Below, one piece after another: positions 11,191 through 23,400 of a stretch of DNA of 64,000 nucleotides. Each line of letters begins with the position of its first letter. Position 1 is the first letter of the stretch. The notes beneath the pieces are model-generated. The model searched no databases, had not been told where the DNA came from, and was given only the letters and a program-made list of their open reading frames with translations. The position numbers were made by a program, and so were the translations under genes. The DNA lies in the NCBI GenBank assembly GCA_030549495.1, contig JAUIRK010000571.1, forward strand, positions 1 to 64,000, in the 5' to 3' direction. The DNA comes from Nectonema munidae. Lineage: Eukaryota; Nematomorpha; Nectonematoida; Nectonematidae.

Positions 11191-12532
11191 TTGTCTACCC
11201 GCGTTCAACCGTACAGGTTATGAGAATATATCATTACATAATAGAGAAGAGTTTCCTACACTCTTTATACTGAAAAAATATTTCTTCAAATATATTACTG
11301 AGCTAGAAATTCGATGCAATCAGAATTACAAACAAGATAATTTGACTTTATAAAATCGTGCAGTTATGGTACGATTGAGAGCTTACAATGCAAGTATAAT
11401 CTTGAGTAATAATTGTGGTGTGTTCATTGTAAAAAAATTAATAAATTCATGAGGTTACTTATTGAGAAAAATTTATTAAAACACATAATTTGATTTTTTT
11501 TGATATTTTTTTTCTTCAGTGAACACATCAATAAGCGTAATCCAAAATATTTTTTGAGGCATAGAAATTTTTATACACTAAACAATAATAAAAATAATAT
11601 TTATCTTTAAAAATAAAAAAAGCACATATACTTTTTACGTTGACTCTATTAGCGATACTAGTTTCTTTCAAAAATGTAAGTTATACAATATATCATTCAA
11701 AATTGACAGATTCTGACAAAATTTGAACATATGAAATATTTAATTTTCTGTATTAGAAGCACACATGTACGCTGAGTCGATTAGCCATTCTTATATTCCA
11801 CAAAAAGATTTAAATATTAATTAAAATTGGAAAAACGTGACAAAATTTTAGGAAATATAGTACTTTTTATAAGTAGAATGAGTTGATTGGTAACACTGGT
11901 CCATAAAATATATTTATTAAAAAGTATGACCTTTTACTTACTTTGGGTTCTAATAATGAAAACAAATCAGAACAAGATGTAAATAACAACATTTTTCAAA
12001 TTCTTTCCATTTTTTAAATTTTTTAATATTTATTTTTATTGTTTTCCTAGCTTAAAAAATCTTTTCGCGCATTTATCGCAACGTCTGTTGATGTCTTTTT
12101 GTCTATAAATTTTGTTGCTTGTGTTGTTTTAGAATTAAAAACAGACTTGGAAACGGGAACACAAAATTAAATGCAACATAACTTGACATTTATCAATATG
12201 AAAAAATTGTAAAAAGTCTGCCTTCATTCCAGCAAATATTAATAAGTGAAATTTGAGTGAAGTTCTACAATATTTATTTATCATTTTTATTCAGAACCTT
12301 TTTAAGTAATCTAATAAAATATAAAATTAAAAAGAACGGAATAATATGATAAATAGTTCTTTAAAAACGTTATTTTTTACGGGAAAGGAAGAAACCCGTT
12401 TTGCGCTCATGCCACAAAAGGGGTAAATTTATTAATTATGTTATAACCAGTGTGCGAAAAATTGACATTATGTCAAAAAAGTGAGTTTTTGATTTATAAA
12501 TTGACCTTAATTTATTTATCCGCACTGTTTCT
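11190..12532. other. AT-rich spacer with one dispersed repeat
   Basis: The segment 11301-11437 is about 80-85% identical by eye to 35532-35670 (shared text includes GATGCAATCAGAATTACAAA and GGTGTGTTCATTG). Its family is unknown. Nothing else is recognised here. Confidence 0.7.
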
Positions 12533-12803
12533 TTAACCTTCGCAAGACGGATGATTTTTTGCATACGCGAAAGGCGGATATATGCCGTAAAACTCCCAAA
12601 ATCAAAATTTAATATAAAAGGACAATATTCTCGATTTTATTACTATTATGCTATATTTTCAAGATATTCACTTTCTATTTCTTACTAAACAACTGTTTAA
12701 TCCTTTAGAAACGCTAAAATATATTTTGATTTTAACGCCATCTATGAAAATAAATTTGAAAAAGTACAACTACATAAAAATGGAAAGAATTCATTCTCTA
12801 AAC

Positions 12804-12996
12804 CAGCGTTTTTCAAACTTATTTTACTACGACCTATAGCAAGAACCACAGTTTGCATCACTACCCTTAATACTTAGGTGTAAAAAGACAAACTTTGTTC
12901 ACTAGATTCATTTATTCAGCATCTTTTTTGTCACGTCCCATTTTATTTATCACGCGAGCCACTGAAGGGTAGGGACCCACAGTTTGAAAAACGCTG
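12804..12996. mobile_element. hAT-type MITE (193 bp) nested in the piggyBac element
   Basis: Terminal inverted repeats CAGCGTTTTTCAAACT and AGTTTGAAAAACGCTG match perfectly over 16 bp. Flanks are CTCTAAAC (12796-12803) and GTCTAAAC (12997-13004), an 8-bp target duplication with one mismatch, as expected for hAT. It has no coding capacity. Confidence 0.88.
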
Positions 12997-13003
12997 GTCT
13001 AAA

Positions 13004-13361
13004 CCATTGGTTCTCAACCTTTTTTATCCATGGGTCCCTTTTCTCTCCTTTTTTATTAGTGGACCACTCATAAAAATTAGAGATAAAAAATATTTTGTTT
13101 TAATATTTTTCACTAATAAAATTTTTAAGTTTTTGATAAAGAAAATATATATTTAGAATTCATATTGAAATGAAAGCAACCCAATTTTAATTCAATTTTT
13201 ATAATAATTATAGTGAAAAATATACTTTTTTTAAATAAAAATGGTTATGAGCTGGTTTTCTTCATTTTACCATCAAAATATCATTGAGCACATCCAATTT
13301 ATAATATTTCGCATATGGACCCCTGAATTATTATGTGGACACCGGTTGAAAAGCCCAGGAA
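13004..13361. mobile_element. Probable second hAT-type MITE, adjacent
   Basis: Begins CATTGGTTCTCAACC, the style of hAT ends CAGTGGTTCTCAACC, and closes with GGACACCGGTTGAAAAGCCC, the reverse style. GGGTCCC near the left and GGACCCC near the right are the paired subterminal bases usual in such MITEs. The terminal repeats are diverged and no clean target duplication is visible, so the boundaries are approximate. Confidence 0.6.
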
Positions 13362-13667
13362 ACTAAAAATTCTTTATATCACTAGAAGCTTCTTTTTGCA
13401 TGATTTATTTGTTTGTAGAAATGCGTACATCGGTAAGTTGTCGTCAAAATTATATTAGAAGTATATGAAGTATATAAATAATCGTCAGATCATCAGATCA
13501 GTATTTATTTCTATTATTCTTGTGACCTTGAAACAATTTTCATTGATATTTTTCCTTACTGTAAACAGACGAGCCACCCTCATATCTGTTTACAAATTAT
13601 CTGGCCTTGAAGCATTTTTCTATGAAAAGCGTATTCAATTCATAAATTCGAAAACTCGTTCGTTATA

Positions 13668-14000
13668 ATGTCTTCCATCTTCGGTTGTTTCTCTTCTTCC
13701 GAGTTGAACATTTCTTCTTATACATACTCTCATGATTCTGAAACCGCAACATATGTATATGAGGATTCTCAATCTTCGGATGAAACTTTTAGTGTTTCGG
13801 ATAGTCTTGTTGCTCCGGATGGTACCATTTTTCAATGGGAACCTTTATCCTCAACATATGGCAGACCATTTTCACAAAATATTAGAAATCGTTGGAGTTC
13901 CTTGGATATTTTCAACTATTTTTCACTCAAGAGATTATTTGTTACATATTTCGCTGCACTAAAACAAAAATGGATGAAGTTTTTTTGCAAGTTTATTTAA
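13668..14000 (+). pseudogene. piggyBac transposase N-terminal remnant
   Basis: An open frame of 110 residues. It starts with a Ser- and acidic-rich stretch and then has DGTIFQWEPL and GRPFSQNI, resembling the N-terminal region of piggyBac transposases before the DDE core. The last 35 or so residues lose the resemblance. It lies inside the TTAA-bounded element and in the same orientation as the core fragment. Confidence 0.65.
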
Positions 14001-14879
14001 TTTTCTCTTTCATTTGTATGTAACCTAATTCTGAATGTTGAAATAAGATTAGGGATGTAGCAATTCCACATTTTGCATATATTACATTTGCCATTCACCG
14101 ATTCCGATCATGATTCCTATACCTTGTTTTACCATAATTTTGCCAAAACATTAGGGACGTACATCCGCCCTTAAAAATTTTTTTGGGGGTGTGAAATCCA
14201 TTTTGCAAAACCATGTCGTCCTTCTGAATGTGCGTCTCTCTCTGTACAACCATGTATATGTATATATACAACCATATACATTTATATATGTATTATATAT
14301 AATTTTACCTTGGCTATTATTTATCTTATTTTTAAGTTGAAAAATTTGAAAAAAATTGCAATTTAAAATCGATTTATAATTATATAATATCCACAAATTC
14401 AAAAAACTTAAATAGGCTTTTTCATAAAAGTTTTTAAAATAACAAATAAGAGACTAATTATTGCTTTAATTGAGCTTTATCTAATTTAATAGTTAAAAAT
14501 TAAAATTAGAACTTGTCGTGTTAAAATGCACAAATATTGATTTTTCCCCAACTTCGCAAGTTGTTAGCCTCTACTACCATTTCGGCTGCGATCCTCCCTA
14601 ATGAAGATTTTAAAATGGATAAAAATCGTATTGATTATATATCGTGCTTATAACTTTTATGACCTTCCACCTTCAAAATTTAAAAAAATAAATGATTTGA
14701 GTCAGTAATTTTTTGACTCATAAATAAAAAACTGCTAATAGACTTTTTTTATTTTGTAGAAGTGAAATTAATCATTAGCAAAATTTGAAATACTGTTATG
14801 ATAAGTTTTCAATTTGTGATTTGTTCGCGTATTTTTCTACTCTTTTTTTCATTGGTCAAGCTAAAAATAAACGCCTTGA

Positions 14880-16018
14880 GATAAAGTATCTATTTTCACA
14901 AAAAAACGGAGAGCATTTTCTCAAAGCTGTGATGAATTGAGATATGTTCTCATCCGCTTTGATGTCAGGAGGGAAAGAAATCTCAACGATAAGTTGTCCC
15001 CAATTCGAATCCTACATGATCATTTTTTTCAAATCTGACAAGTATTTCACTCCTCATGAATATGTTACCATAGATGAGCAACTTATAAAGTTTCGCGGCA
15101 AATCTTCTTTGAAAATTTACGATCGATCCAAACCTGGGCATTATGGAATCAAATGTTACCATTGCAATGATGCTCCTAACTATTACATTTTAGCACCTCA
15201 AATTTATGTTACAGGGTTGATAGACAAACGCTATTTTGCTTCGGAAGAAATTGTGAAAAGACTTGCAACACAAGCAGAACTGCCTCATGGTTCTGGAATT
15301 TTTACTGATCGTTTTTTTACTTCACACAATCTTTGTAAATGGTGCAAAATTAAATAATTATGGAACCGTAAGAGCTAACCGCAAATTCCTGCCTCTAGTT
15401 ATTAGACCTCAGTATTTTAAAAGACTTAAAGTATTTTAACTGAGTATTACAAAACACGCCACTAAGAATTTTAAAGCTGTATGTTTTGTCCTCACAGCAC
15501 TTGAGTATGATAAATTTGATAGGTGAAAAACATAAGCCTGAGACATTGATAGAATATAACAAATATAAATCAGGTGTAGATGTTAGTAATAGAATGCTGA
15601 GAGAGTTCACAACATATATAAACCCTCAAGGAGATGGCCTTTTCTGAAATTTTGTAATTATCTGGACATTGTAGCTCACAATAGCTGGATTATACAAAAG
15701 TACAATTATCCAGAATTTTTTCCTTTAACTCTCAAAAGTGGGAGAAAGTACTTCATCAGAGATTTATCATTGAAGTTAAGTGAACTATCAATGCGAGCAA
15801 GGTGCAATGATCACTTTACAAAACCGCCTTACAAGAGATCTCATAAGTTTCTATGGAATTGAGCAAGATTCAATTCAACCATCTACTTCTACACGAGGAT
15901 ATTGTTAGGTTTCCACTTGTAAACCTAGAAAAAGAACCACAATAAAGTGTTCTAAATGCAACAAATCAGTCTGTAAATCGCATACAATTTATTTGTGTGA
16001 AAAATATGACAAATAATA
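14880..16018 (+). pseudogene. piggyBac transposase core and C-terminal remnant
   Basis: The frame at 14944-15357 encodes the DDE_Tnp_1_7 core with VTIDEQLIKFRGK, DRSKPGHYGIKCYHC and IFTDRFFTSHNL. Immediately upstream, another frame carries LRYVLIRFDVRR and NDKLSPIR, also piggyBac-like, so a frameshift lies near 15030. Further downstream are KSGVDVSNRML and, in the C-terminal cysteine-rich domain, CSKCNKSVCKSH. Several stops separate these. The three catalytic aspartates can be placed, but no intact protein is possible. Confidence 0.85.
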
Positions 16019-16290
16019 TTTCATATCTTCATATTTTTTTATTATCATGGAAAATTGTAATGCTTTGTTTTTAACTAATTTCATTTTTTCTTAATTTTAA
16101 TCTAAAATAAAGCGTTTTTAATGAAATTTTTTATCTTTTTTTATAAAAAATTTTTTTCTGAGAAAAATTAACGCTGTTATAGAAATATACGTGATAATTT
16201 GAATATAGGGTTTGTATATGTTAGTAGGCTAAATCTGCAATTCAAAAATGTATTGGAGTAAAACTCCCAATTCTGTCTTGCGAAGGTTAA

Positions 16291-16565
16291 AAGCACAGAC
16301 GATAGCTTTTTTGATTGGATTTAAAATCAATTTCCAAAATCATCTGCTTGCTGATGGTGGGGTAGGTAGGATATCAATGCACTTTCTCTCGTAAGGCTAT
16401 ATGCTCGCATTATTCTTGAGATGGTTAATCACAATTTTTGTGGTTCTGTTTTTAACAGTCGAGACCCTTGGGGATCGAATCAATGGCCTTCAACATCAAC
16501 TGTTAAGGTGAGAGGTACACCCTAAAATTTTTATCTTTATTTATGCTGACTACTTTTTAAATTTT
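16291..16565. other. Noncoding flank with short duplicated text
   Basis: The segment TCTCTCGTAAGGCTATATGC and following bases near 16385-16420 recurs as CTCCTGTAACGCTATATGC at 16766-16801. No gene is recognised. Confidence 0.5.
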
Positions 16566-16985
16566 CAAAACTGTATCTTGGGGTGAGACTTTTTACCCAA
16601 ATACACCCAAACAGATTAAAATAAATTTAAATATTCAAAGAATAAGTTAAATATAGATAGAAAAATTATTCTCAGCATAAAATTAATATAAATTATTAAT
16701 TTGAAATTGAATTATAAAAAATTAAAAATGATTTAAAACATATGTTGGTTGGTCAAAGTTCTTTCTCCTGTAACGCTATATGCTCGCATTATGCTTGAGA
16801 TAATTACTAATGCGTCCGGCCTTGCAATAAAATGGGAGACATAAAATACCAGCCCTCGTTCAAACTTAAATATTTGTGTATCTTTTTATTTTAAGCATTT
16901 ATTTAATTATTTTCAAATTCTTATTTGTAAATAAAGAACTTATTTTTGTGTATTTGGGTAAAAAGTCCTACCACTGTACTTGTGT
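16566..16985. mobile_element. Probable MITE with ~28-bp inverted ends
   Basis: GAGACTTTTTACCCAAATAC near 16585-16604 is inverted as GTATTTGGGTAAAAAGTC at 16950-16967, with further weaker matching outwards (CTTGGGGT against ACCACTG). The spacing of about 400 bp and absence of coding fit a nonautonomous DNA transposon. No target duplication was identified. Confidence 0.55.
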
Positions 16986-19900
16986 TGTTAACAACACTCG
17001 TAATAAGGTCTCTAACTGGGCTAAAATGAATCTTTTACTTCTCTTTTCTAGTTTTTTCTAAACTTACCTACTCTAAATTGCTTTTGTGGATTGATAATCA
17101 TTAGTAGAATCTCAACAAAAAACCTCTTGTTTCAACGGATTTCTAAAAAAACTAATTTCAAAATTCTATACTATCCCTATATCTTTGCCCCATATTAAAT
17201 ACGCCAACATTCTCTAAATTACATTTAAATTTTCATAAAAAAATTTATAATTGTCTTGGCTTTTTTATTCTACATTTAAGTTCTGTAGCGTTAATATTCC
17301 TATAAAAAATAAGATTTTTAAACCTAAATCAATCAAAAATTTAATTTCTGATATTTATTAATTAGATTATTTGAATTTATATCCTCCAAGTAAATAATGA
17401 ACAACCGCGCAATATAAACTTAAAATTTAATTTAGTAAGATAATATTTTGATTGGCTTAGTTAAATTTACCGTTTTTCTCCACAACTTTAAACAATTAAA
17501 AATGGTTTATTTGTGGTCCTCTATATTTTGGAAAAAAATAACTAAAACATAGAATTGGCAGATCTTATATGTTATTTAGACAAGGTCAAAATGGTCGAAC
17601 GATTATCTAGAATGAAGGGGCATAAATAAGATTTATTATTAAATTACAAATATGCTCGTTATATTTTGATTCGTTTTTTAATGTTTTGCATAACAAAGTT
17701 ATTTTTAATATTATTGTCTGCAGCAATAAGATTTATCTTCGTGGGACCATAAATATATTATCAATCTATACTAAAAAATCAATTAAAAGTTAAGTAACTT
17801 TCTTAATAATTTAAAAATGAAAGATTAATTTTAATTTATTATTTCCAATTACTTTAAATCTGTGAGTATTTTTGTCAAAAAATTTATTCTTGATTGTTTT
17901 GAGTTCGAATCCTTTTTTTATAAATCTAAATTTTTTTGCTTTATTATCTATGCGCCTTATCTAGATAAATTTTATTTAGAGATAAAACGATAAAAAGCAT
18001 CTATTTTATTTTTACTTTTTAGTTCAGTAGTTCCCAAAATGTGGACAAATTATCTTTTGTGGATAATTTATAAATTTTTCAACGGTTTAACCTCTGTAAT
18101 TTATAAAAAAATTTTCCCATGAGTGTCTTTATGAGAGTATAGACATTTTTTTGTTGTAGGAAGTACTAAGGAGATTTTTCATACTCAACTAAGTTCGCAT
18201 TTTAAGTTTGCAGACATTTTTTCATCATATCCTTTTCAATTATTAATTTAAATCAATGAAAACATGTTAGAGCTAAAATATCCCAACTAGCTTTTCCTAG
18301 AGATTCATTTCACATTGCTATATAACCATTCTCAGCCCGAAGACAAACAATTTTATTATCGAAGGGTTCATAAAAATTCATAGATATAATAGTTTTAAAC
18401 TTAATATGAAGTAGCATAATTAGCCTGATTAAATATTTTGGAGGTGAGGGGTTATTTACCTCTCTTAAAGTTAAATTGGGTAATGTGCTAGACACGTTTG
18501 CAAATCACTGAGTGCACAATAGAATCCCCGACTCTAATTTTTTTACACCAGTAAAATTTTACCCGTAATCACAGAAGTTGAAACCCGCGGGACAAATTTT
18601 TTTTTACCCGCGAAATCAAACGTAAAAATCGATTTGTCCTCAAATAATATTCTTTAATATACTTCAAATTCACTGATTTTATTTGTTCACATTCAAAAAC
18701 CTCTTTACTCATTTATTTCTTTTCCTCTTATTGTTTTTTGTGCACACCCTCAAAATTTTATGCCCAGATTTTTTTATAATCTAGAAGAACACCTAGGATA
18801 CTTTTACTGCACTCTAATCAGTACAGTCGTAGCTAATTAGGGAAAGCGAATCTTAGGCAAGTCCTAGCATTTACCATTATTCATTCACAATATCACAAGA
18901 GGCGCTTTTAAAAACACAAATAACTTCTATGAATAAATTACAATGATTAAATGAATGAAATTTACCTAATTAAAACTTTATTGACAAAAAATTGAAAGAA
19001 AGTGTAAGAATAAATTAATGAAATGAATCTTATTGCAAACTAAAATATTAAATTAAAGCAACTAAAGTTGCTATGAATTTGAGATATGTCATAAAGGGTT
19101 TTATTGTTTACATTATATTTAGCATATAAAATCAAGCCATTTTTTCTAACTTGTGTATTCTATTACGTTAAATGAACTCTTTCGGTTAATGTGATCAATA
19201 GCGATAACATTTTAACCTTTAAATTTTACAAAATACTTTCGTATATAGTTATGTATTTCTATGCTATAAAAATATTTGCCCCTTTATTCTGAAGATTTTT
19301 TGGCCCTTTAAATTTCTGGCTACCTACTGGCTTTGATCAACTATGGCTCAAAATCGTATTGACTATTATTTCAAATGAAGCCCAAATAAATAAATAAATG
19401 GATTTCAATATTTATTTTAAGACTTCTTGAAACAAGAAAAGAAAATTTTTATGCTCAAAAATAAACACACGAATGTCCGATTTAGAGGAGATGGCGGGGA
19501 TGGTGTATTCGCTTCTAAGCAAAAATGCCACGTGAAAAATCTTGATCTTCCGAAAAAAAATCCCCTCTCAAAAAGGTAGAAAACTTGACAATATTGTCTG
19601 GGAAATATCAATATTCTTTTTTTTCCACAATAAGTGAGCGTTTGAAAGAATACCTTACAAGCTGAAAAATTGAAATCAGCGTCTTTCCATATGTCTTCAA
19701 TATCTCGAATTTTAAATCGTAGACATACTGTATTTTATATAATCCAGATTTCTAATTAGATAAAACTTGGAGAGATATTAAAGTTGCCATTTGAAATTTA
19801 TGGAATAAAATAACCAAAAAATTGATTTATTAAACAAACAAATTAATTTCCACCTTCACTAGAACATTTCACAAAAAATTGTGTAAGAAAAAGAAGTATA

Positions 19901-20005
19901 AAGAGGGTTATAGGAATTAAAATCACAGTGGAATAAATTTTTTATCTATAGTGATACTTCGATAACCACATACCAACAATGACATTGAGAGATTTCAGTC
20001 CTTGT
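16986..20005. other. AT-rich noncoding stretch
   Basis: About 3 kb with no recognisable exon, RNA gene or complete element. Around 18016, TTCAGTAGTTCCCAAAATGTGG resembles a lone hAT end. The few open frames have no domain-like content. Confidence 0.55.
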
Positions 20006-20009
20006 CTCA

Positions 20010-20145
20010 TTAACCCGTTAACGCCCATGTCGACTATAGTCGACTTTACAAAAATAAAATCGTATGCGTTTATCAAAGCTCTTTAATACAAATCTTCTGC
20101 TTTATATTAGATATCGTCTGATTATTCTGGTCGTTAACGGGTTAA
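20010..20145 (+). mobile_element. TTAA-flanked palindromic MITE, copy 1
   Basis: 136 bp including TTAA at both ends, with inverted termini CCCGTTAACG and CGTTAACGGG. Just inside the left end is GTCGACTATAGTCGAC, a perfect 16-bp palindrome. TTAA flanks suggest mobilisation by a piggyBac-type transposase, but its ends differ from the piggyBac element at 12.5 kb. A reverse-oriented copy is at 59361-59495. It lies about 260 bp upstream of the SMC3 start codon. Confidence 0.82.
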
Positions 20146-20349
20146 CATGGAGAAGGCAATCAGTGAATCGGGTAGAGATCCTCGAAGCCCAAGGAGGACA
20201 TCCACGTTCATTTTTGTGGTTTTTTTGGTTTTTTCTCTATAATTTTTTGTATGTTAAGGATAAACTAAATTTGGTTAAATATAGCTACGTGCTTTTCTTT
20301 TTGTGTTGAATAGCATTATTATTTGATTAAAATACTATCTGAATGATGC

Positions 20350-20371
20350 ATATTTTCTTTTTACCATTTAG
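20350..20371 (+). promoter_or_regulatory. Possible 3' splice site in the SMC3 5' UTR
   Basis: A pyrimidine-rich run TTTTCTTTTTACC is followed by ATTTAG, 34 bp before the SMC3 ATG. It would fit an acceptor of a 5' UTR intron. No donor was identified with confidence upstream. Confidence 0.35.
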
Positions 20372-20405
20372 ACCCTAATTCCTCGTGGTGTAATGCTGTA
20401 TTAGT

Positions 20406-23400
20406 ATGTATATAAAACAAGTTATCATTCAAGGCTTCAGAAGTTACAAAGATCAAGTGGAAATCGAGCCCTTTAGTCGCCAACACAATGTTATTGTAGG
20501 CAGAAATGGCTCTGGCAAAAGTAATTTCTTCTACGCCATTCAGTTTGTGTTGAGTGATGAGTTCAGCCATTTGAAGCCTGAGCAAAGACAAGGACTGCTG
20601 TATGAAGGTGTTGGTCCCAGAATTGTTTCCGCTTTCGTTGAAATAGTTTTCGATAACTCCGACAACCGCTTACCCATAGATAAGGAAGAAGTTTCTTTGC
20701 GCAGAGTGATAGGAACTAAAAAGGATCAGTACTACCTTGAAAAGAAGATTGTGACAAAGAGCGAAGTTATGAACCTGTTAGAAAGTGCAGGCTTCTCCAG
20801 AAGCAATCCGTATTACATTGTTAAGCAAGGCAAGATCAATCAGATGGCTTTGGCTCCTGATTCCCAAAGACTCAAACTCTTGAATGAAGTAGCAGGCACA
20901 CGCGTTTTCAGCGAGAAGAAGGAGGAGAGCAAGCAAATTTTGGAAGAAACAGAAGTGAAAAGAAAGAAAATCGAGGAGCTTATGAATTGCATCAATGAAA
21001 GGCTGAAGACTCTCGAGGAAGAAAAGGAAGAGTTGAAGAAGTATCAAGTTTTAGACAAGAAAAAGAGGTCATTGGAATATGCAATATACGACAACGAATT
21101 GACAGATGTTAAGAATCAAATTGATGCCTTGAATAAGAAAAGAGAGAATGGTTGTCAATTGACGAATGAGATTAGAGACTCCTTGCAAGTCACCCAAGAC
21201 AGGATACAGGAGTGTGAGAAAACACTTGAACATGTGAAGAACCGCCTGGAATCCACTAGTGAAGAAAATGATCTTTTGACTGGGGAGAAGAGTAAACTGA
21301 TTGAAAAAAGAACTAAATACGAGCTAACTCTCGCTGATAAGTTGAAGGAGTTAGAAAGTAATAGTGTTTTACAAAAAAATCTGCAAGATGATATTCAAGT
21401 TATTCTCAACCTAATTGAGGAGAAGCAGAGTTATTTGAATGAAATAGTTCCGAAATACGAGATTGAGCGGAAGAAGGAAGAAGAACTTCAATCACAGTTG
21501 GCTTTAGCTGAGCAACAAAGAAAAGAATTGTTTGCAAAGCAAGGAAGAGGAAATCAGTTTTTGTCATCCGAAGAAAGAGATGATTGGATAAAGAAAGAAA
21601 TACAATCTATCGAAGCTTCGATAAAAGACAATCAAGATCAATGTACTAAGATCAAGGATGAAATAGATCAAGGAACTAGTAAGATTAAGCTTTTAGAAAG
21701 CAAGTATTCTGAAATGGAACAAGAAATCAAAATTCACGAAGAAAAAATAGAACTTTCGACAAAAGATTTCCAAGAAATGCGTCTGAATAAAGATAACCTT
21801 CAAAATGAACGGACCCAACTCTGGAGACATGAAAGCACGCTTCAGCAATCCCTGTCCGCGACAAAAGAAGAAATTGACAAGAATGACAACACCATGCGTT
21901 CTCTTGTGGGCAAAGCAGCTCTGAACGGAATTGATAGTATTAAAAAAGTTTTGAAGATTTTTCAAGAGCAAGGGAAACTGGATATTGTCAATGGCTATTA
22001 CGGACTTTTTATAGAATTGTTTGAGGTTGATAAAGAATTTTTCACAGCTGTTGAAGTAACTGCGGGCTCAAGATTATTTTATCACGTGGTTGAGTCTGAT
22101 AAGGTGGGAACAAAGTTATTGATGGAGATGAATAGACGCAATTTGTCTGGAGAAGCAACGTTTCTTCCATTGAATCAACTTACTAGTTCCAGCATTGAGT
22201 ATCCGAATCGCCAAGACTCGATACCCATGATAGAGAAGTTGCGATTCGACCAAAAGTATTTGAAAACAATGAAGCACGTGTTTGGACAGACGTTGATTTG
22301 TAGAAGTATGGAATTCGCTACACAAATAGCTCGTGCCCAAAAACTCGACTGCGTGACTTTGGACGGAGATCAAGTAAGTCGAAGAGGAGCCCTCACCGGA
22401 GGATATTACGATTCTAGAAGAAGTAGGCTAGAGCTGCAAAAAAATAAAACTACTCTGAAAAGTAAAAAATGTGAACAAGAAGCCGAACTTTTGCAACATC
22501 AGAGCAAAATGAATAAGCTGGAAAGCGAGATTAATCAGTGCCTGAGTGATATTCAAAAGTTTGAAATAAAAACCAGCAAGGAAAAGGACATATTTGAAAA
22601 GTTAAAGTCGGATATGAAATTGATTAAACAGGAAATGACTCAAATAAAGAAAAACGAAATTCCTAAAGAGCGCATTGTATCAAATCACGAATCAACGATC
22701 AAGGGTATGCAGTATCAGATGGAAGGCTTGCGTAATGAGTTAGGAACTAAGCTTCTCTTTTCATTGTCTGTGCAAGACCAACAAAGTCTAGATGAACTGA
22801 ATCAGAAGATACAAGATCGAAGGAAAGAAGAAAAGAAGTGCTTCAGTGAGCGCATGGCTCTTGAGTCGGAGAAGAATAAGGTGGAAAGCAACTTAGAGAA
22901 TAATCTTAAAAAGAGATTGGAAGCTTTACAAGCAAGTGGCCAAGAAATGGATCAAGAAAAGATAACTCGCGATGTTGAAAGGAATAAAAGTGATTTAGAG
23001 AGGATTAATAAACGGATCGAAGAGATCAATGGAAAACTGAATGCATGCGAAGGAGAGTTGGATGATCTCAATGAAGAAAAGAAAAGAATAACGAATGATT
23101 TGGATAAGCTGAAGCTGGAAGAAAAAGATTTTTTGGAAAAGATCAGCGAAGATACGAAATTCCTTGAAAAAATGACGAGTAAACAAAGCCTATTACTAAG
23201 CAAAAAAGAAGGATGCCTCACTAAAATTCGTGACCTTGGCACACTTCCAACAGATGCCTTCAATAAGTACACAAATTTTTCAAACAAACTCTTGTTCAAG
23301 AATCTTGAAGAGTGTCAAAGAGAGTTGAAGAAGTATGGTGATGTCAATAAGAAAGCTTTGGACCAGTACGTCAGCATTTATGAAACGAAAGAAAAGTTTA

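Larger units (their letters stand above)
12537..16286 (+). mobile_element. Decayed piggyBac-type DNA transposon
   Basis: Flanked by TTAA at 12533-12536 and 16287-16290 and ended by inverted repeats CCTTCGCAAGAC and GTCTTGCGAAGG. Pieces of the transposase lie on the plus strand. An N-terminal part at 13668-13960 has PDGTIFQWEPL. A DDE core follows at about 14900-15340, with IDEQLIKFRGK (first catalytic Asp) and IFTDRFFTSHNL (second). Near 15560 SGVDVSNRM carries the third Asp. A C-terminal cysteine-rich domain lies near 15910-16010 (CSKCNKSVCKSH). About 200 residues between the N-terminal part and the core are missing or replaced, and the core has a frame change near 15030 and later stops. One well-supported hAT MITE and a weaker one have inserted near its left end. 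It is dead as an autonomous element, but its ends still match. Confidence 0.9.

Noticed and set aside
13465-13668. 67-residue frame before the piggyBac N-terminal part
   Set aside because: It has no transposase resemblance and is probably the element's 5' untranslated region.
20361-23299. Minus-strand and alternative-frame open frames across SMC3
   Set aside because: All lie within the SMC3 coding region and have no recognisable domains.
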